Source: Bacteroidales bacterium UBA6397 | Lineage (GTDB): Bacteria > Bacteroidota > Bacteroidia > Bacteroidales > UBA932 | Assembly (NCBI GenBank): GCA_002439875.1 | Contig: DJQB01000027.1 | Location: forward strand, 21,464 to 41,945 | DNA length: 20,482 nucleotides | Direction: 5' to 3' | In this document: in pieces, positions 7,225-16,020 of the stretch | How the letters are laid out: each line of letters begins with the position of its first letter | How positions within the stretch are numbered: the stretch's first letter is position 1 | The notes under the pieces: model-generated | What the model was told of the DNA's origin: nothing | The model's database searches: none | The model's input: only the letters and a program-made list of their open reading frames with translations | Program-made: the position numbers and the translations under genes

Positions 7225-7256
7225 TTTGTTTTTTTTGGGCTAAATGGATAAATTTG
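7225..7256 (+). promoter_or_regulatory. Promoter of the glpT-susCD gene block
   Basis: TTTG at 7225-7228 and TAAATTTG at 7249-7256 fit the Bacteroidales -33 and -7 elements (TTTG and TAnnTTTG) with a 20-bp spacer. Transcription would start near 7262-7264, giving a leader of about 30 bases before the ATG at 7294. It is the best promoter candidate in the window. Confidence 0.65.
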
Positions 7257-7293
7257 TAAGGTTAAAATGTTACAATAACGAATAAAAATATTT

Positions 7294-8694
7294 ATGTCAC
7301 GTTTTCTTGATCCGCCAAAGGTGGGCAAACCTCTCGCGGAAGACAAGGTGGACAAAACCTACAAGGCAATGCGCACCAAAGTCTTTTTGGGAGCTTTTTT
7401 CGGCTATGCGGCCTATTATCTTGTACGTAAGAATCTTTCGCTCGCTGCCCCGGACATGATCCATGACGGGATTATTGATGCCGGAAAGGCTGGACTTGCG
7501 ATGTCAGCGGTCTCGATAGCCTACGCATTTTCCAAATTCATTATGGGAAGCGTTTCCGACAGGTCAGATGCACGAAAATTCCTTTGCGTGGGATTGGTTC
7601 TATCGGCTCTGACGATGATTTTGACAGGACTTATCCCATTCGGGGCGAACACGGCTGTGAATACCGTGATCATATTCACACTCATGCTTGTAGTTGGTTG
7701 GCTGAGTGGTTTCGGTTGGCCTCCTTGCGGCAGGATTATGGCACACTGGTTCAGCCAGAACGAACGTAGCTTCAAGATGAGCGTGTGGAATGTCTCCCAT
7801 ACCATCGGAAGCTTTTCGCTTGGATTCCTCGCCATTGCAGGTGTGATGCTTTTCGATGCTTCCGGAGTGGCTCAGAGCTGGAGGGGAGACTTCATATTCC
7901 CTGCTGTCGTGGCACTTCTTATCGCAGTATTCTGCTGGTGGGCAATCCGCGACACGCCTGAGTCCTGCGGTCTGCCTTCCGTTCAGGACTGGAGAAAGGA
8001 CTGGTCCGGCATCAAGTCCAAGGACTCCGCTGACGAGAAACTTCCGTTCAAGACCCTGTTTGTAGACTATGTCTTCAAGAACAAGTTGCTGTGGATCGTT
8101 GCCATCTCGAATGTGGCCGTCTATATGGTTCGCTACGGCATTGGTGACTGGGCTCCTACATATCTTCAGGAAAAGTCCATCATGACCGCCGCCGAGAGTA
8201 AGGTGGCTTTCTCTGTACACAACATAGTAGGCGCTGTCGGCACTCTTGCATGCGGCTGGGCCACATCCAAGATATTCAAAGCCCGCTGCGCCCCGATGAA
8301 CGTGATCTGCATGTTTTTCTGCCTGCTCGGCGTTCTTCTTTACTGGATGGTCGGATCTGGAGTCATCGCAGCTTCTCCGGCTTTGCAGAAGACTTTGATC
8401 TACATCGCCTTGTGCCTTATCGGCTTCTTCATCTACGGCCCTGTGGCCCTGACCGGAGTCCAGGCCCTGAACCTCGTGCCTAAGAACGCCGCCGGAACCG
8501 CTGCCGGATTCGTAGGCCTGTTCGGCTACCTCCTCGGAGACGCTGTCTGCTCCAAGATCCTTGTCGGTGGAATCGCTGTCGGCTCCTCCTGGGACACCGC
8601 CATGCTCTCCGTTGCCATCGGTGCCCTTATCGGAGTGTTCCTCTGCGCCCTTCTGATAAGGAGCGAAAGGAATCTGGCGAAATCCAACGCATAG
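7294..8694 (+). CDS. glpT: Glycerol-3-phosphate transporter, MFS organophosphate:phosphate antiporter
   Basis: A 466-residue, 12-TM inner-membrane protein that closely resembles GlpT along its whole length. Substrate residues are conserved: Arg45 and Lys46 in AAYYLVRKNLSLA, His169 in VWNVSHTIGS, and Arg280 in MVRYGIGDWAPTYL (E. coli Arg45, Lys46, His165 and Arg269). Other GlpT blocks seen are GWPPCGR (141-147), RDTPESCGLP (219-228) and PKNAAGTAAGF (396-406). GlpT exchanges external glycerol-3-phosphate for internal phosphate. UhpT-like sugar phosphate use cannot be excluded, but the match favours GlpT. It is first in the block, 37 bases after a good promoter, and the phosphoesterase gene follows after 50 bp. 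Its 3' half is richer in GC codons than that neighbour, so a shared transcript is inferred, not shown. Confidence 0.88.
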   Translation: MSRFLDPPKVGKPLAEDKVDKTYKAMRTKVFLGAFFGYAAYYLVRKNLSLAAPDMIHDGIIDAGKAGLAMSAVSIAYAFSKFIMGSVSDRSDARKFLCVGLVLSALTMILTGLIPFGANTAVNTVIIFTLMLVVGWLSGFGWPPCGRIMAHWFSQNERSFKMSVWNVSHTIGSFSLGFLAIAGVMLFDASGVAQSWRGDFIFPAVVALLIAVFCWWAIRDTPESCGLPSVQDWRKDWSGIKSKDSADEKLPFKTLFVDYVFKNKLLWIVAISNVAVYMVRYGIGDWAPTYLQEKSIMTAAESKVAFSVHNIVGAVGTLACGWATSKIFKARCAPMNVICMFFCLLGVLLYWMVGSGVIAASPALQKTLIYIALCLIGFFIYGPVALTGVQALNLVPKNAAGTAAGFVGLFGYLLGDAVCSKILVGGIAVGSSWDTAMLSVAIGALIGVFLCALLIRSERNLAKSNA

Positions 8695-8744
8695 GTTTTT
8701 GCTAAACTGCATGTTTAACTAAACTCGAATAAGCATATACCAAA

Positions 8745-10742
8745 ATGAGAAATAGTTCTTGTTTTAAAACGTTTATTTTCGTGATGCTGGCTCTGGTCGG
8801 CATCATAATTATGGTTCAATGTGGCAAGACCGGTAATGGTGATGATGGCACTGTTGATGTTTCCGAGATCTTGTTTTCTCTGCCTACTCAAGTTGAGGCT
8901 GAGCCAGCTGGACTGGTGAAATTCCGCGTTCTTCAGGAGAAAGCTCCGCTTCAGACTGACGAATTTTTGTTTGGTAGTACTATTTGCAAAATTGAGAGTG
9001 TCTCTGCCAAAGACTTCAATGTAAGGCTGCCGCAGAATCTGGTAAGCGGAAAGTATGAGGTGGTCATTCGTAGAGGTCAGAAGAAAAAGTCCTTTGGTGA
9101 GACCACCTTGGAGATCAAGTCTAAGACTGATCCGAGTTTTACACCTGACAAGGGAACTACTGTTTGGGGGCATGTGTCCTGCGATGGAGCAGGCGTTTCC
9201 GGAGTGGTGGTGTCCGATGGAGTTCAGGTCACGAAGACAAATGCTGAAGGCCTGTATCAACTCAAGTCGGCCAAGAAATGGGGATATGTTTTCATCTCCA
9301 TCCCAAGTGGCTATGAGGTGGCATCCCAAGGTATTCTGCCACAATTCTACTCTTACCTTAACGCATCTGCGAGCCAGGTGGAACAGAAAGATTTTGTCTT
9401 GACTAAAGTCGCTGGTCAGGATAAGTACAAGATGTTCTTTTTCGGAGACATGCACCTTGCTAACCGCACCAGTGACAAGGCTCAGTTCCGGGTCTTCACA
9501 AGTGACCTGACGGACTACATGGCATCTCACAGTGCTGAGAAGATGTACGGGATGACCCTTGGCGACATGACTTGGGACTTATTCTGGTACACGAATAAGT
9601 TCAGCTTTCCCGAATATCTGGATGAGATAAACCGTGACATCAAGGGGCTACAGATTTTTCACACTATGGGAAATCATGACAATGACTACAAGATCAAGGC
9701 TCCAAATGCTGATTTTTTGGCTGCCTCCGACTATGTCAAGAACCTTGGCCCGACATACTATTCATTCAACATCGGTAAGATACATTACATTGTCCTTGAT
9801 GATATTGATTGTACGAACTATGATGGAACGGAAAGCCGGAAATATATTAAGAACCTGTCTTCTGATCAGATCGCGTGGCTCAGGAAAGATCTTGAATATG
9901 TGGACAAGTCTACTCCTTTGATCATCACCACGCATGCCCAGATCTTCTACCCAGTTTCTGGTGACATATACAAGATTGATCATTCTGAATCCAACACAAA
10001 GGAACTGCTAGCGGCTTTGAACGGCTATAACGTCAATTTCGTTACTGGTCACACTCATGTGATATTCAATGTAAATCCAGCGGAGGCAATCAAACTGTCC
10101 GCTGAGAATTGCCACGAACACAACGCAGGATCCATCTGTGGTTCATGGTGGTGGTCAGGTAATCTGACCGCAGGAGTGTATGTCGGTACTGATGGTTCTC
10201 CGGCAGGTTACAGCATCTGGGACATCGACGGCACCGACATCAAATGGAAGTATAAAGCTACCGCTTGGGAAGAGAACTACCAGTTCCGCTCCTATGATCT
10301 CAATCAGGTTTCTTTCTCCTACAAAGATGTTCCGAACATGCCGTTGGACAATGTAGAACTGACAGATAAAGGCTTTGGTAAGTATGTCAAAGCTTATCCT
10401 GAAAATTCGGACAATGAGGTTCTTATCAACATCTGGAACTGGAATTCAAATTGGACTCTTGATGTCACGGATGAGAGCGGCAAGGAACTTACATGGGTTA
10501 GGACATCGGCCTATGATCCGCTACACATCGCGGCTCTTTCGGCTAAAAGATACAATAAAGCCGGTCTGACATCACGTCCTTCCTTTACCACGGAGTTATG
10601 GCACCATTTCTTCAAAGTGAAGGCTTCTGACGCTGACACAGATCTCACGATAAAGGTGACTGATGAGTTCGGCAACATATACACTGAAAAGATGGAGCGT
10701 CCGAAGGCTTTCAAAGTCTCGGATTTCACCAAGAAATATTAA
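8745..10742 (+). CDS. Calcineurin-like phosphoesterase lipoprotein (MetallophosN/Metallophos/MetallophosC layout)
   Basis: A 665-residue lipoprotein. The N-terminal helix ends in IIMVQC, giving lipidation at Cys26. Residues 35-125 form a beta-rich region, and 137-220 an Ig/carboxypeptidase-regulatory-like module (TVWGHVSCDGAGVSGVVVSD). The catalytic domain (about 228-440) has all dimetal motifs: GDMH (234-237), GDMTWD (273-278), GNHD (309-312), TTHA (His397) and GHTH (435-438). A C-terminal beta-rich domain (about 500-665) completes the layout common in Bacteroidota. Such enzymes hydrolyse phosphomono- or diesters. Here it would act in the periplasm or at the cell surface. Position between glpT and susC suggests it releases a GlpT substrate such as glycerol-3-phosphate from a larger ligand; that is inference. 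Confidence 0.85.
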   Translation: MRNSSCFKTFIFVMLALVGIIIMVQCGKTGNGDDGTVDVSEILFSLPTQVEAEPAGLVKFRVLQEKAPLQTDEFLFGSTICKIESVSAKDFNVRLPQNLVSGKYEVVIRRGQKKKSFGETTLEIKSKTDPSFTPDKGTTVWGHVSCDGAGVSGVVVSDGVQVTKTNAEGLYQLKSAKKWGYVFISIPSGYEVASQGILPQFYSYLNASASQVEQKDFVLTKVAGQDKYKMFFFGDMHLANRTSDKAQFRVFTSDLTDYMASHSAEKMYGMTLGDMTWDLFWYTNKFSFPEYLDEINRDIKGLQIFHTMGNHDNDYKIKAPNADFLAASDYVKNLGPTYYSFNIGKIHYIVLDDIDCTNYDGTESRKYIKNLSSDQIAWLRKDLEYVDKSTPLIITTHAQIFYPVSGDIYKIDHSESNTKELLAALNGYNVNFVTGHTHVIFNVNPAEAIKLSAENCHEHNAGSICGSWWWSGNLTAGVYVGTDGSPAGYSIWDIDGTDIKWKYKATAWEENYQFRSYDLNQVSFSYKDVPNMPLDNVELTDKGFGKYVKAYPENSDNEVLINIWNWNSNWTLDVTDESGKELTWVRTSAYDPLHIAALSAKRYNKAGLTSRPSFTTELWHHFFKVKASDADTDLTIKVTDEFGNIYTEKMERPKAFKVSDFTKKY

Positions 10743-10779
10743 ACATACAGAATAACATACAAACCAAATTTTCATCCTT

Positions 10780-13700
10780 ATGAGAGTAATCAAGTCATTT
10801 GCTGCCTCTCTGGTGCTGATACTGGCTTGCCTTACGGCTGCTTTTGCCCAGAATCAGAGAGAGGTGTCGGGAATAGTTCTCGATGCTGCACAGCAACCTC
10901 TTATCGGGGTCGCGGTCATCGTTGACGGAACGAGCAACGGAACCATGACATCCGAAAACGGATCTTTCTCGTTGATGGTTCCTGCCGGGAATGTCACTCT
11001 GGAAGTGTCATCACTTGGCTACACCACGAAGAAGGTTTCCGTTCCCGCTACCCAGGCATCTGTCACAATCGTCTTGGAGGAAGACAACATGATGCTTAAC
11101 GAGACTGTCGTTGTCGGTTATGGTACACAGAAAAAGGTGAACCTGACCGGTGCTATCTCTGTCGTTGGAGATAAAGAACTCAAGGACCGTTCGGCTCATA
11201 ATCTTGTCACCATGCTTCAGGGTTCCGTTCCGGGACTTAACATCACAACTCAGTCTGGAAATCCTGGAAGTACCGGTAAACTGAACATCCGTGGATTCAC
11301 ATCCATCAATGGTGCAGATCCTATCGTGATGATTGATGGCGCTTTGGGCGATTTGGAAGATGTCAATCCTAATGATGTGGAGAGCATCTCCGTAATCAAG
11401 GACGCTGCAGCCGCAGCCGTCTATGGAGCACGTGCAGCCTATGGCGTCATCCTTGTCACGACCAAGAATGGCTCTAACGATGACGGCAAGGCCACGATCC
11501 GTTACAATGGACGTTGGGGATGGGAAGAGCCTACTACGTCAACCGACTATGAAAGCAGAGGCTACTGGTCAGTGTACACTCTTGATAAATTCTGGAGCGC
11601 TTCGGAAGGAAGCAATTACACCCACTATACAGAAGCAGACATGCTTCAGCTCCTTGCTCGTGTGAACGACAAGACCGAGAATCCTGACCGTCCTTGGGTC
11701 GTAAAAGATGTCCGCGGAGGTCAGGAACAATGGGTTTATTACTGCAACACTGACTGGTATCACGAAATGTTCAGGGACGAACATCCTGTCCAGCAGCAGA
11801 ATGTCTCTATCAGTGGAGGCAGCAAGAACATAAAGTATTTTGTCTCCGGTGGATATGACCGTCAGACAGGCATCATGAAAGCCACCGAGCCGGATGTGTT
11901 CAAAAAGTACAACCTAAGGGCAAAGATCGATGCGAAACTGAACAAGGTGCTCAGATTCTCCAACAACACATCGTTCTATTCCTCAAAATACTCTTGGATC
12001 GGAGGTGACGACATTCAGGATGTCTATCGCAACCTTCGTCATAATCCTGCTTCTTTGCCATTGTTCAATCCGGATGGAACGGGATTGTATGCCAACCCGA
12101 TGATCAACACAAAATATAATGTGGCGAACGGCAGACATATCATTTTTGCCATGGGCAAGCATAAGAACTATGATAAGAAGTTCAACTTCACAAACACGTC
12201 AGAACTTGTGTTCACACCTGTCAAGCAGTTCAACGTCACGGCCAACTTTACTTACAGGATGGTCAGACGTGATGAGATGCATCGCCAGACCAATGTGCCT
12301 TATGGAATCCGTCCTGGCGTGACCGGAGTATATTCTACCGGTATCGGTGAGGATAAGCTGGTTGAGCGCAACAGAAATTACGAATATTTGTCAGGTAACG
12401 TTTTCGGCACATATGAAAACAGTTTCAATGACGCACACAATCTAAAGTTGATGGGTGGTTTCAATTTTGAGACCTATCACTACAAGAACGTCAAGGAAAC
12501 GGGAAAGAATCTGTCAGACGAGTATCTCAACGATTTCGCTCTTATCATTCCAGATGCAAGTGGTGCGAAAATCATTGAATTGGAGGGAGGACAGAGTGAA
12601 TATGCCCTTATGGGATTCTTCGGACGTCTTAACTATGATTACAAAGGACGTTATCTCTTTGAGGCTTCCGGCCGCTATGACGGAACGTCACGTTTTGCCA
12701 AAGGTCATCGCTGGGGATTCTTCCCTTCTGCTTCGGCTGGATGGCGTGTTTCAGAGGAACCGTTCTTTGAGCCCCTTAAGGACAAGGTTGACAATCTTAA
12801 GATTCGCGCATCGTTCGGCTCGCTTGGAAACCAGAACGTGTCTGACTTTGCCTACATGCGTACCATCTCGCTGTCCAGTATGAACTACACTTTTGGAGAG
12901 GGTACGTCAAAGGCGACAAAAGCTGACATTTCCGCCCCTAACTCCAGCTCCCTTACTTGGGAAACATCACAGCAGTACAATGTCGGTGTGGACGTCTCGA
13001 TGTTCAGAAGCAGGCTTGACTTCACAGCGGAGGCTTACATAAGGGATACCAAGAACATGCTGGTCAAGGGCAACGCTCTTCCAAGCGTTTACGGTGAGAC
13101 CGCCCCTAAGGAGAATTCTGCCGACCTTCGTACCAAAGGCTATGAAATTTCACTCGGATGGAGGGATTCTTTCAAACTTGCCGGAAGCACTTTCAATTAC
13201 AGTGTCAGGGGATCTCTCAGTGACTATGTCTCTCACATAACAAGATACGCCAACAATCCAGACAAGCGCCTTAACGACTACTATGTGGGGCAGAGAATAG
13301 GTGAACTTTGGGGGTTCGTTGTTGATGGCTTGTTCGCCACGGACGAAGAAGCGCAGGACTATCAGAATAACGTCTTGGACGCTCTTACATTGATTGGCAA
13401 CGGACGAATGAGGGGTGGTTTCCTTGCCGGTGATCTTCGCTATGTGGATCTGGACAACGACCAGAGCGGCCCTAACGGAATCAATCAGCTTTCTTATGGC
13501 AGCAATACCGTGGCTGACCCGGGCGATCGTAAGATTTTGGGGAATCAGCTTCCTAGTTTGATGTACGGACTCAATGTCGCTTTCGATTGGAAAGGTTTCG
13601 ACATTTCCGCTTTCTTCCAAGGAACCGGAAATCATTACTGGTACCCAGCGGGTATGAACATTTCCTTCTGGGGACCTTACTCGTATCCTTACGTGACGAC

Positions 13701-14112
13701 TTTCCAACCGCGTGATTTCATGCAGAATGTCTGGACAGAGGAGAATCCGGACGCTTATTTCCCAAGAGCAAGAGGGTATTCTTCAACCGGTGGTGAGCTT
13801 AAACTTATCAATAACCGTTACCTTCAGAACATCAGATACCTGAGATTCAAGAACCTGACGGTGGGTTATACGATTCCTGAAAAATTGACCCAGTTTATCC
13901 ATGTTGACAAGGTGCGTTTCTATTTCTCAGGCGAGAATCTCGCATACTGGTCACCTATCAAGAAACATACTAAATATCTTGATCCGGAGTCTGCATACCG
14001 TCGTAAAACCGATGTTGACGGAAACGGAGTGTACAAGAACTCTGACGCGTCTGACGCTGCTGCGTATCCTTGGCAGAAAACGCTTATGTTCGGAATAGAC
14101 ATCACTTTCTAA
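10780..14112 (+). CDS. susC: SusC/RagA-family TonB-linked outer-membrane transporter
   Basis: A 1110-residue outer-membrane protein. Signal peptide 1-23 ends in AFA before Gln24. Residues 28-100 form the carboxypeptidase D regulatory-like domain (EVSGIVLDAAQQPLIGV). NETVVVGYGTQKK (107-119) is the usual TonB-box region, the plug spans about 120-230 (LNIRGFTSI, ISVIKDAAAAAVYGARA), and the rest is a 22-strand barrel ending in GIDITF with the expected C-terminal Phe. It imports SusD-captured ligands using TonB energy. No secretin/TonB short N-terminal domain is present, so direct signalling to an anti-sigma factor is unlikely. The gene starts 37 bp after the phosphoesterase without its own clear promoter, and susD follows after 13 bp. 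The symbol denotes the family, not starch use. Confidence 0.95.
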   Translation: MRVIKSFAASLVLILACLTAAFAQNQREVSGIVLDAAQQPLIGVAVIVDGTSNGTMTSENGSFSLMVPAGNVTLEVSSLGYTTKKVSVPATQASVTIVLEEDNMMLNETVVVGYGTQKKVNLTGAISVVGDKELKDRSAHNLVTMLQGSVPGLNITTQSGNPGSTGKLNIRGFTSINGADPIVMIDGALGDLEDVNPNDVESISVIKDAAAAAVYGARAAYGVILVTTKNGSNDDGKATIRYNGRWGWEEPTTSTDYESRGYWSVYTLDKFWSASEGSNYTHYTEADMLQLLARVNDKTENPDRPWVVKDVRGGQEQWVYYCNTDWYHEMFRDEHPVQQQNVSISGGSKNIKYFVSGGYDRQTGIMKATEPDVFKKYNLRAKIDAKLNKVLRFSNNTSFYSSKYSWIGGDDIQDVYRNLRHNPASLPLFNPDGTGLYANPMINTKYNVANGRHIIFAMGKHKNYDKKFNFTNTSELVFTPVKQFNVTANFTYRMVRRDEMHRQTNVPYGIRPGVTGVYSTGIGEDKLVERNRNYEYLSGNVFGTYENSFNDAHNLKLMGGFNFETYHYKNVKETGKNLSDEYLNDFALIIPDASGAKIIELEGGQSEYALMGFFGRLNYDYKGRYLFEASGRYDGTSRFAKGHRWGFFPSASAGWRVSEEPFFEPLKDKVDNLKIRASFGSLGNQNVSDFAYMRTISLSSMNYTFGEGTSKATKADISAPNSSSLTWETSQQYNVGVDVSMFRSRLDFTAEAYIRDTKNMLVKGNALPSVYGETAPKENSADLRTKGYEISLGWRDSFKLAGSTFNYSVRGSLSDYVSHITRYANNPDKRLNDYYVGQRIGELWGFVVDGLFATDEEAQDYQNNVLDALTLIGNGRMRGGFLAGDLRYVDLDNDQSGPNGINQLSYGSNTVADPGDRKILGNQLPSLMYGLNVAFDWKGFDISAFFQGTGNHYWYPAGMNISFWGPYSYPYVTTFQPRDFMQNVWTEENPDAYFPRARGYSSTGGELKLINNRYLQNIRYLRFKNLTVGYTIPEKLTQFIHVDKVRFYFSGENLAYWSPIKKHTKYLDPESAYRRKTDVDGNGVYKNSDASDAAAYPWQKTLMFGIDITF

Positions 14113-14125
14113 TGAGGGAGGAATT

Positions 14126-15997
14126 ATGAATATGAAAAAGTATATTTTACCTATATTGGTTCTTGCCTTGACCGTCACATCTTGTGATTTCCTTGACAAG
14201 ACACCACAGTCAAAACTCGCTCCAGAGAATTATTTCCGTAATGAGAACGATATGAAATTGTTCTCCAACTCATTTTATGCCAGTTTGTTTGCAAATACTC
14301 CATACGATGATGTGTCTGACATTGTTTTCACTAAAGGCGCTTTGGCTGATGAACTGATGGGCTACACCCGTACTGTTCCTACTGGTGAAGGAACAGGAGG
14401 GTGGAACTGGAAAGTTCTTCGCAAGATCAACACCATGCTCGGCAACATGGACAAATGCGATGATGAGGCTGTGGTCAGACAGTACACAGCCTTGGCCAAA
14501 TTCTTCCGCGCTAAATTCTATTTTGAGAAAGTGAAGACTTTCGGTGATGTCCCTTGGTACGATAAGGAATTGGGTTCCACCGATGAAGATTTGTATAAAC
14601 CTCGCGATACCAGAGAACTTGTCATGTCCCACATGATTGAGGATATTGACGAAGCGATAGAGAATCTTCCTTCGGCTGTCAGCACTTATCGTGTGAACAA
14701 GTGGGCCGCTTATATGCTTAAGGCTCAGTTCTGTCTTTTCGAGGGAACTTACCGCAAGTATCATGGCATCTCATACTCTGATGGAAGATCCGCTGATGAT
14801 TACCTCAAACTTGCCTATGAGGCGGCAGAGAAGGTGATGGGCAGTGGTAACTACAAACTTGCTCCTGACTATGGCACTCTTTTCAGAGAAGAGAACGCTG
14901 ACGTGAATGAGTTCATCCTTGCCGTTAAGTTTGATCAGTCTATCGGACGTTATCACAACGGAACTCAGTACGCCATTGAAAGAGGAGCCGGGTTCTCCAA
15001 GAAATTTGTTGATAGTTTCCTTATGAAGGATGGCTCTCGTTTCTCAGACAAGGAAGGTTGGGAGACCATGACGTTTGTCGATGAGATGAAGGACAGGGAT
15101 CCTCGTCTCGGTAAGATCGTGAGGTTGCCTTCATATGTCAGGACTACCACGAACGGAGGTGTTTCATATGGCCCTAATCTTAAGGAAGGCACAGCCACTG
15201 GTTTCCAGATTGACAAGTATGTGATGGACGAGTCGATTCCTACCGCCCAGAGAGCCGATATGTCCTACAACGATCTTCCTGTCTATCGTCTTGCGGAGGC
15301 TTACCTGATTTTCGCTGAGGCTAAGGCAGAACTTAATATTCTTAGCCAGGATGACGTTGACAGGTCCATCAACCAGCTTCGCGACAGAGCCGGGATGCCC
15401 CATCTCAAGCTTGAAGGCCTTACGGTTGACCCATTCCTTGTTTCTGACAATTATGGCTATCTTAATCTGAAGCAAGTCAATCCTGCCAATATGGCTCAGA
15501 TACTTGAGGTCCGCCGTGAGAGGACAATCGAACTTTGCATTGAGTTCAGCAGCCGTTGGGATGACATAAGAAGATGGAAGGAAGGTAAGTGCTACACTCA
15601 GCCTCTTCGTGGCATATATTTCCCAGCGCCAGGGGTTTACGACCTTACAGGAGACGGGAAACCTGATGTCTGTCTGTACAATACCTCAAAGGTTGACCCT
15701 GATGTTGAAAAGAAGTATGGTACCTCTGTCTCTTATTACCAGATTCAGGAAATCAATATCGATGATAATTATGTTAGCTATTCTGACGGAGTTGTCCTCA
15801 GTGATCAGGATCACGGCTTTATGGAATATCACCGCAAATATAACCGTGTCTTTGATGAGGTAAGAGATTACTTGTATCCTATTCCTGTCGGAGACAGGCA
15901 GCTGAATATGAATCTGGCCCAGAATCCGGGATGGAATGACGGTCTTTCAGCCGATGGATCCCAAAAGGACGGAGACACTGATGATGGGAATAATTAA
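14126..15997 (+). CDS. susD: SusD/RagB-family substrate-binding lipoprotein
   Basis: A 623-residue surface lipoprotein forming the lid of the SusC barrel. The signal peptide ends in LTVTSC with Cys20 as the lipidation site, followed by DFLDKTPQSKLAPENYF. The TPR-like core carries the usual blocks, among them RRERTIELCIEFSSRWDD (from about residue 462) and near the end RDYLYPIPVGDRQLNMN, then NPGW. The strong ribosome site GGGAGG (14116-14121) lies 4 bases before the ATG at 14126 and 10 before a second in-frame ATG at 14132; the latter would remove two residues and has similar merit. It is inseparable from the upstream susC. The ligand cannot be read from the sequence. A polar, Asp/Glu-rich tail with little order (about 608-623) ends the protein. 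Confidence 0.95.
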   Translation: MNMKKYILPILVLALTVTSCDFLDKTPQSKLAPENYFRNENDMKLFSNSFYASLFANTPYDDVSDIVFTKGALADELMGYTRTVPTGEGTGGWNWKVLRKINTMLGNMDKCDDEAVVRQYTALAKFFRAKFYFEKVKTFGDVPWYDKELGSTDEDLYKPRDTRELVMSHMIEDIDEAIENLPSAVSTYRVNKWAAYMLKAQFCLFEGTYRKYHGISYSDGRSADDYLKLAYEAAEKVMGSGNYKLAPDYGTLFREENADVNEFILAVKFDQSIGRYHNGTQYAIERGAGFSKKFVDSFLMKDGSRFSDKEGWETMTFVDEMKDRDPRLGKIVRLPSYVRTTTNGGVSYGPNLKEGTATGFQIDKYVMDESIPTAQRADMSYNDLPVYRLAEAYLIFAEAKAELNILSQDDVDRSINQLRDRAGMPHLKLEGLTVDPFLVSDNYGYLNLKQVNPANMAQILEVRRERTIELCIEFSSRWDDIRRWKEGKCYTQPLRGIYFPAPGVYDLTGDGKPDVCLYNTSKVDPDVEKKYGTSVSYYQIQEINIDDNYVSYSDGVVLSDQDHGFMEYHRKYNRVFDEVRDYLYPIPVGDRQLNMNLAQNPGWNDGLSADGSQKDGDTDDGNN

Positions 15998-16020
15998 TCA
16001 GCCGAATAAACGTAGATAAT

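Noticed and set aside
7600..8712. Long open frame (370 codons) on the minus strand through glpT
   Set aside because: It lies wholly opposite a confidently assigned transporter gene, has low-complexity, charged content without recognisable motifs, and results from the codon bias of glpT.
8715..9530. 271-codon minus-strand frame opposite the phosphoesterase gene
   Set aside because: No family motif and no signal; the plus-strand frame carries the lipobox and the catalytic motifs.
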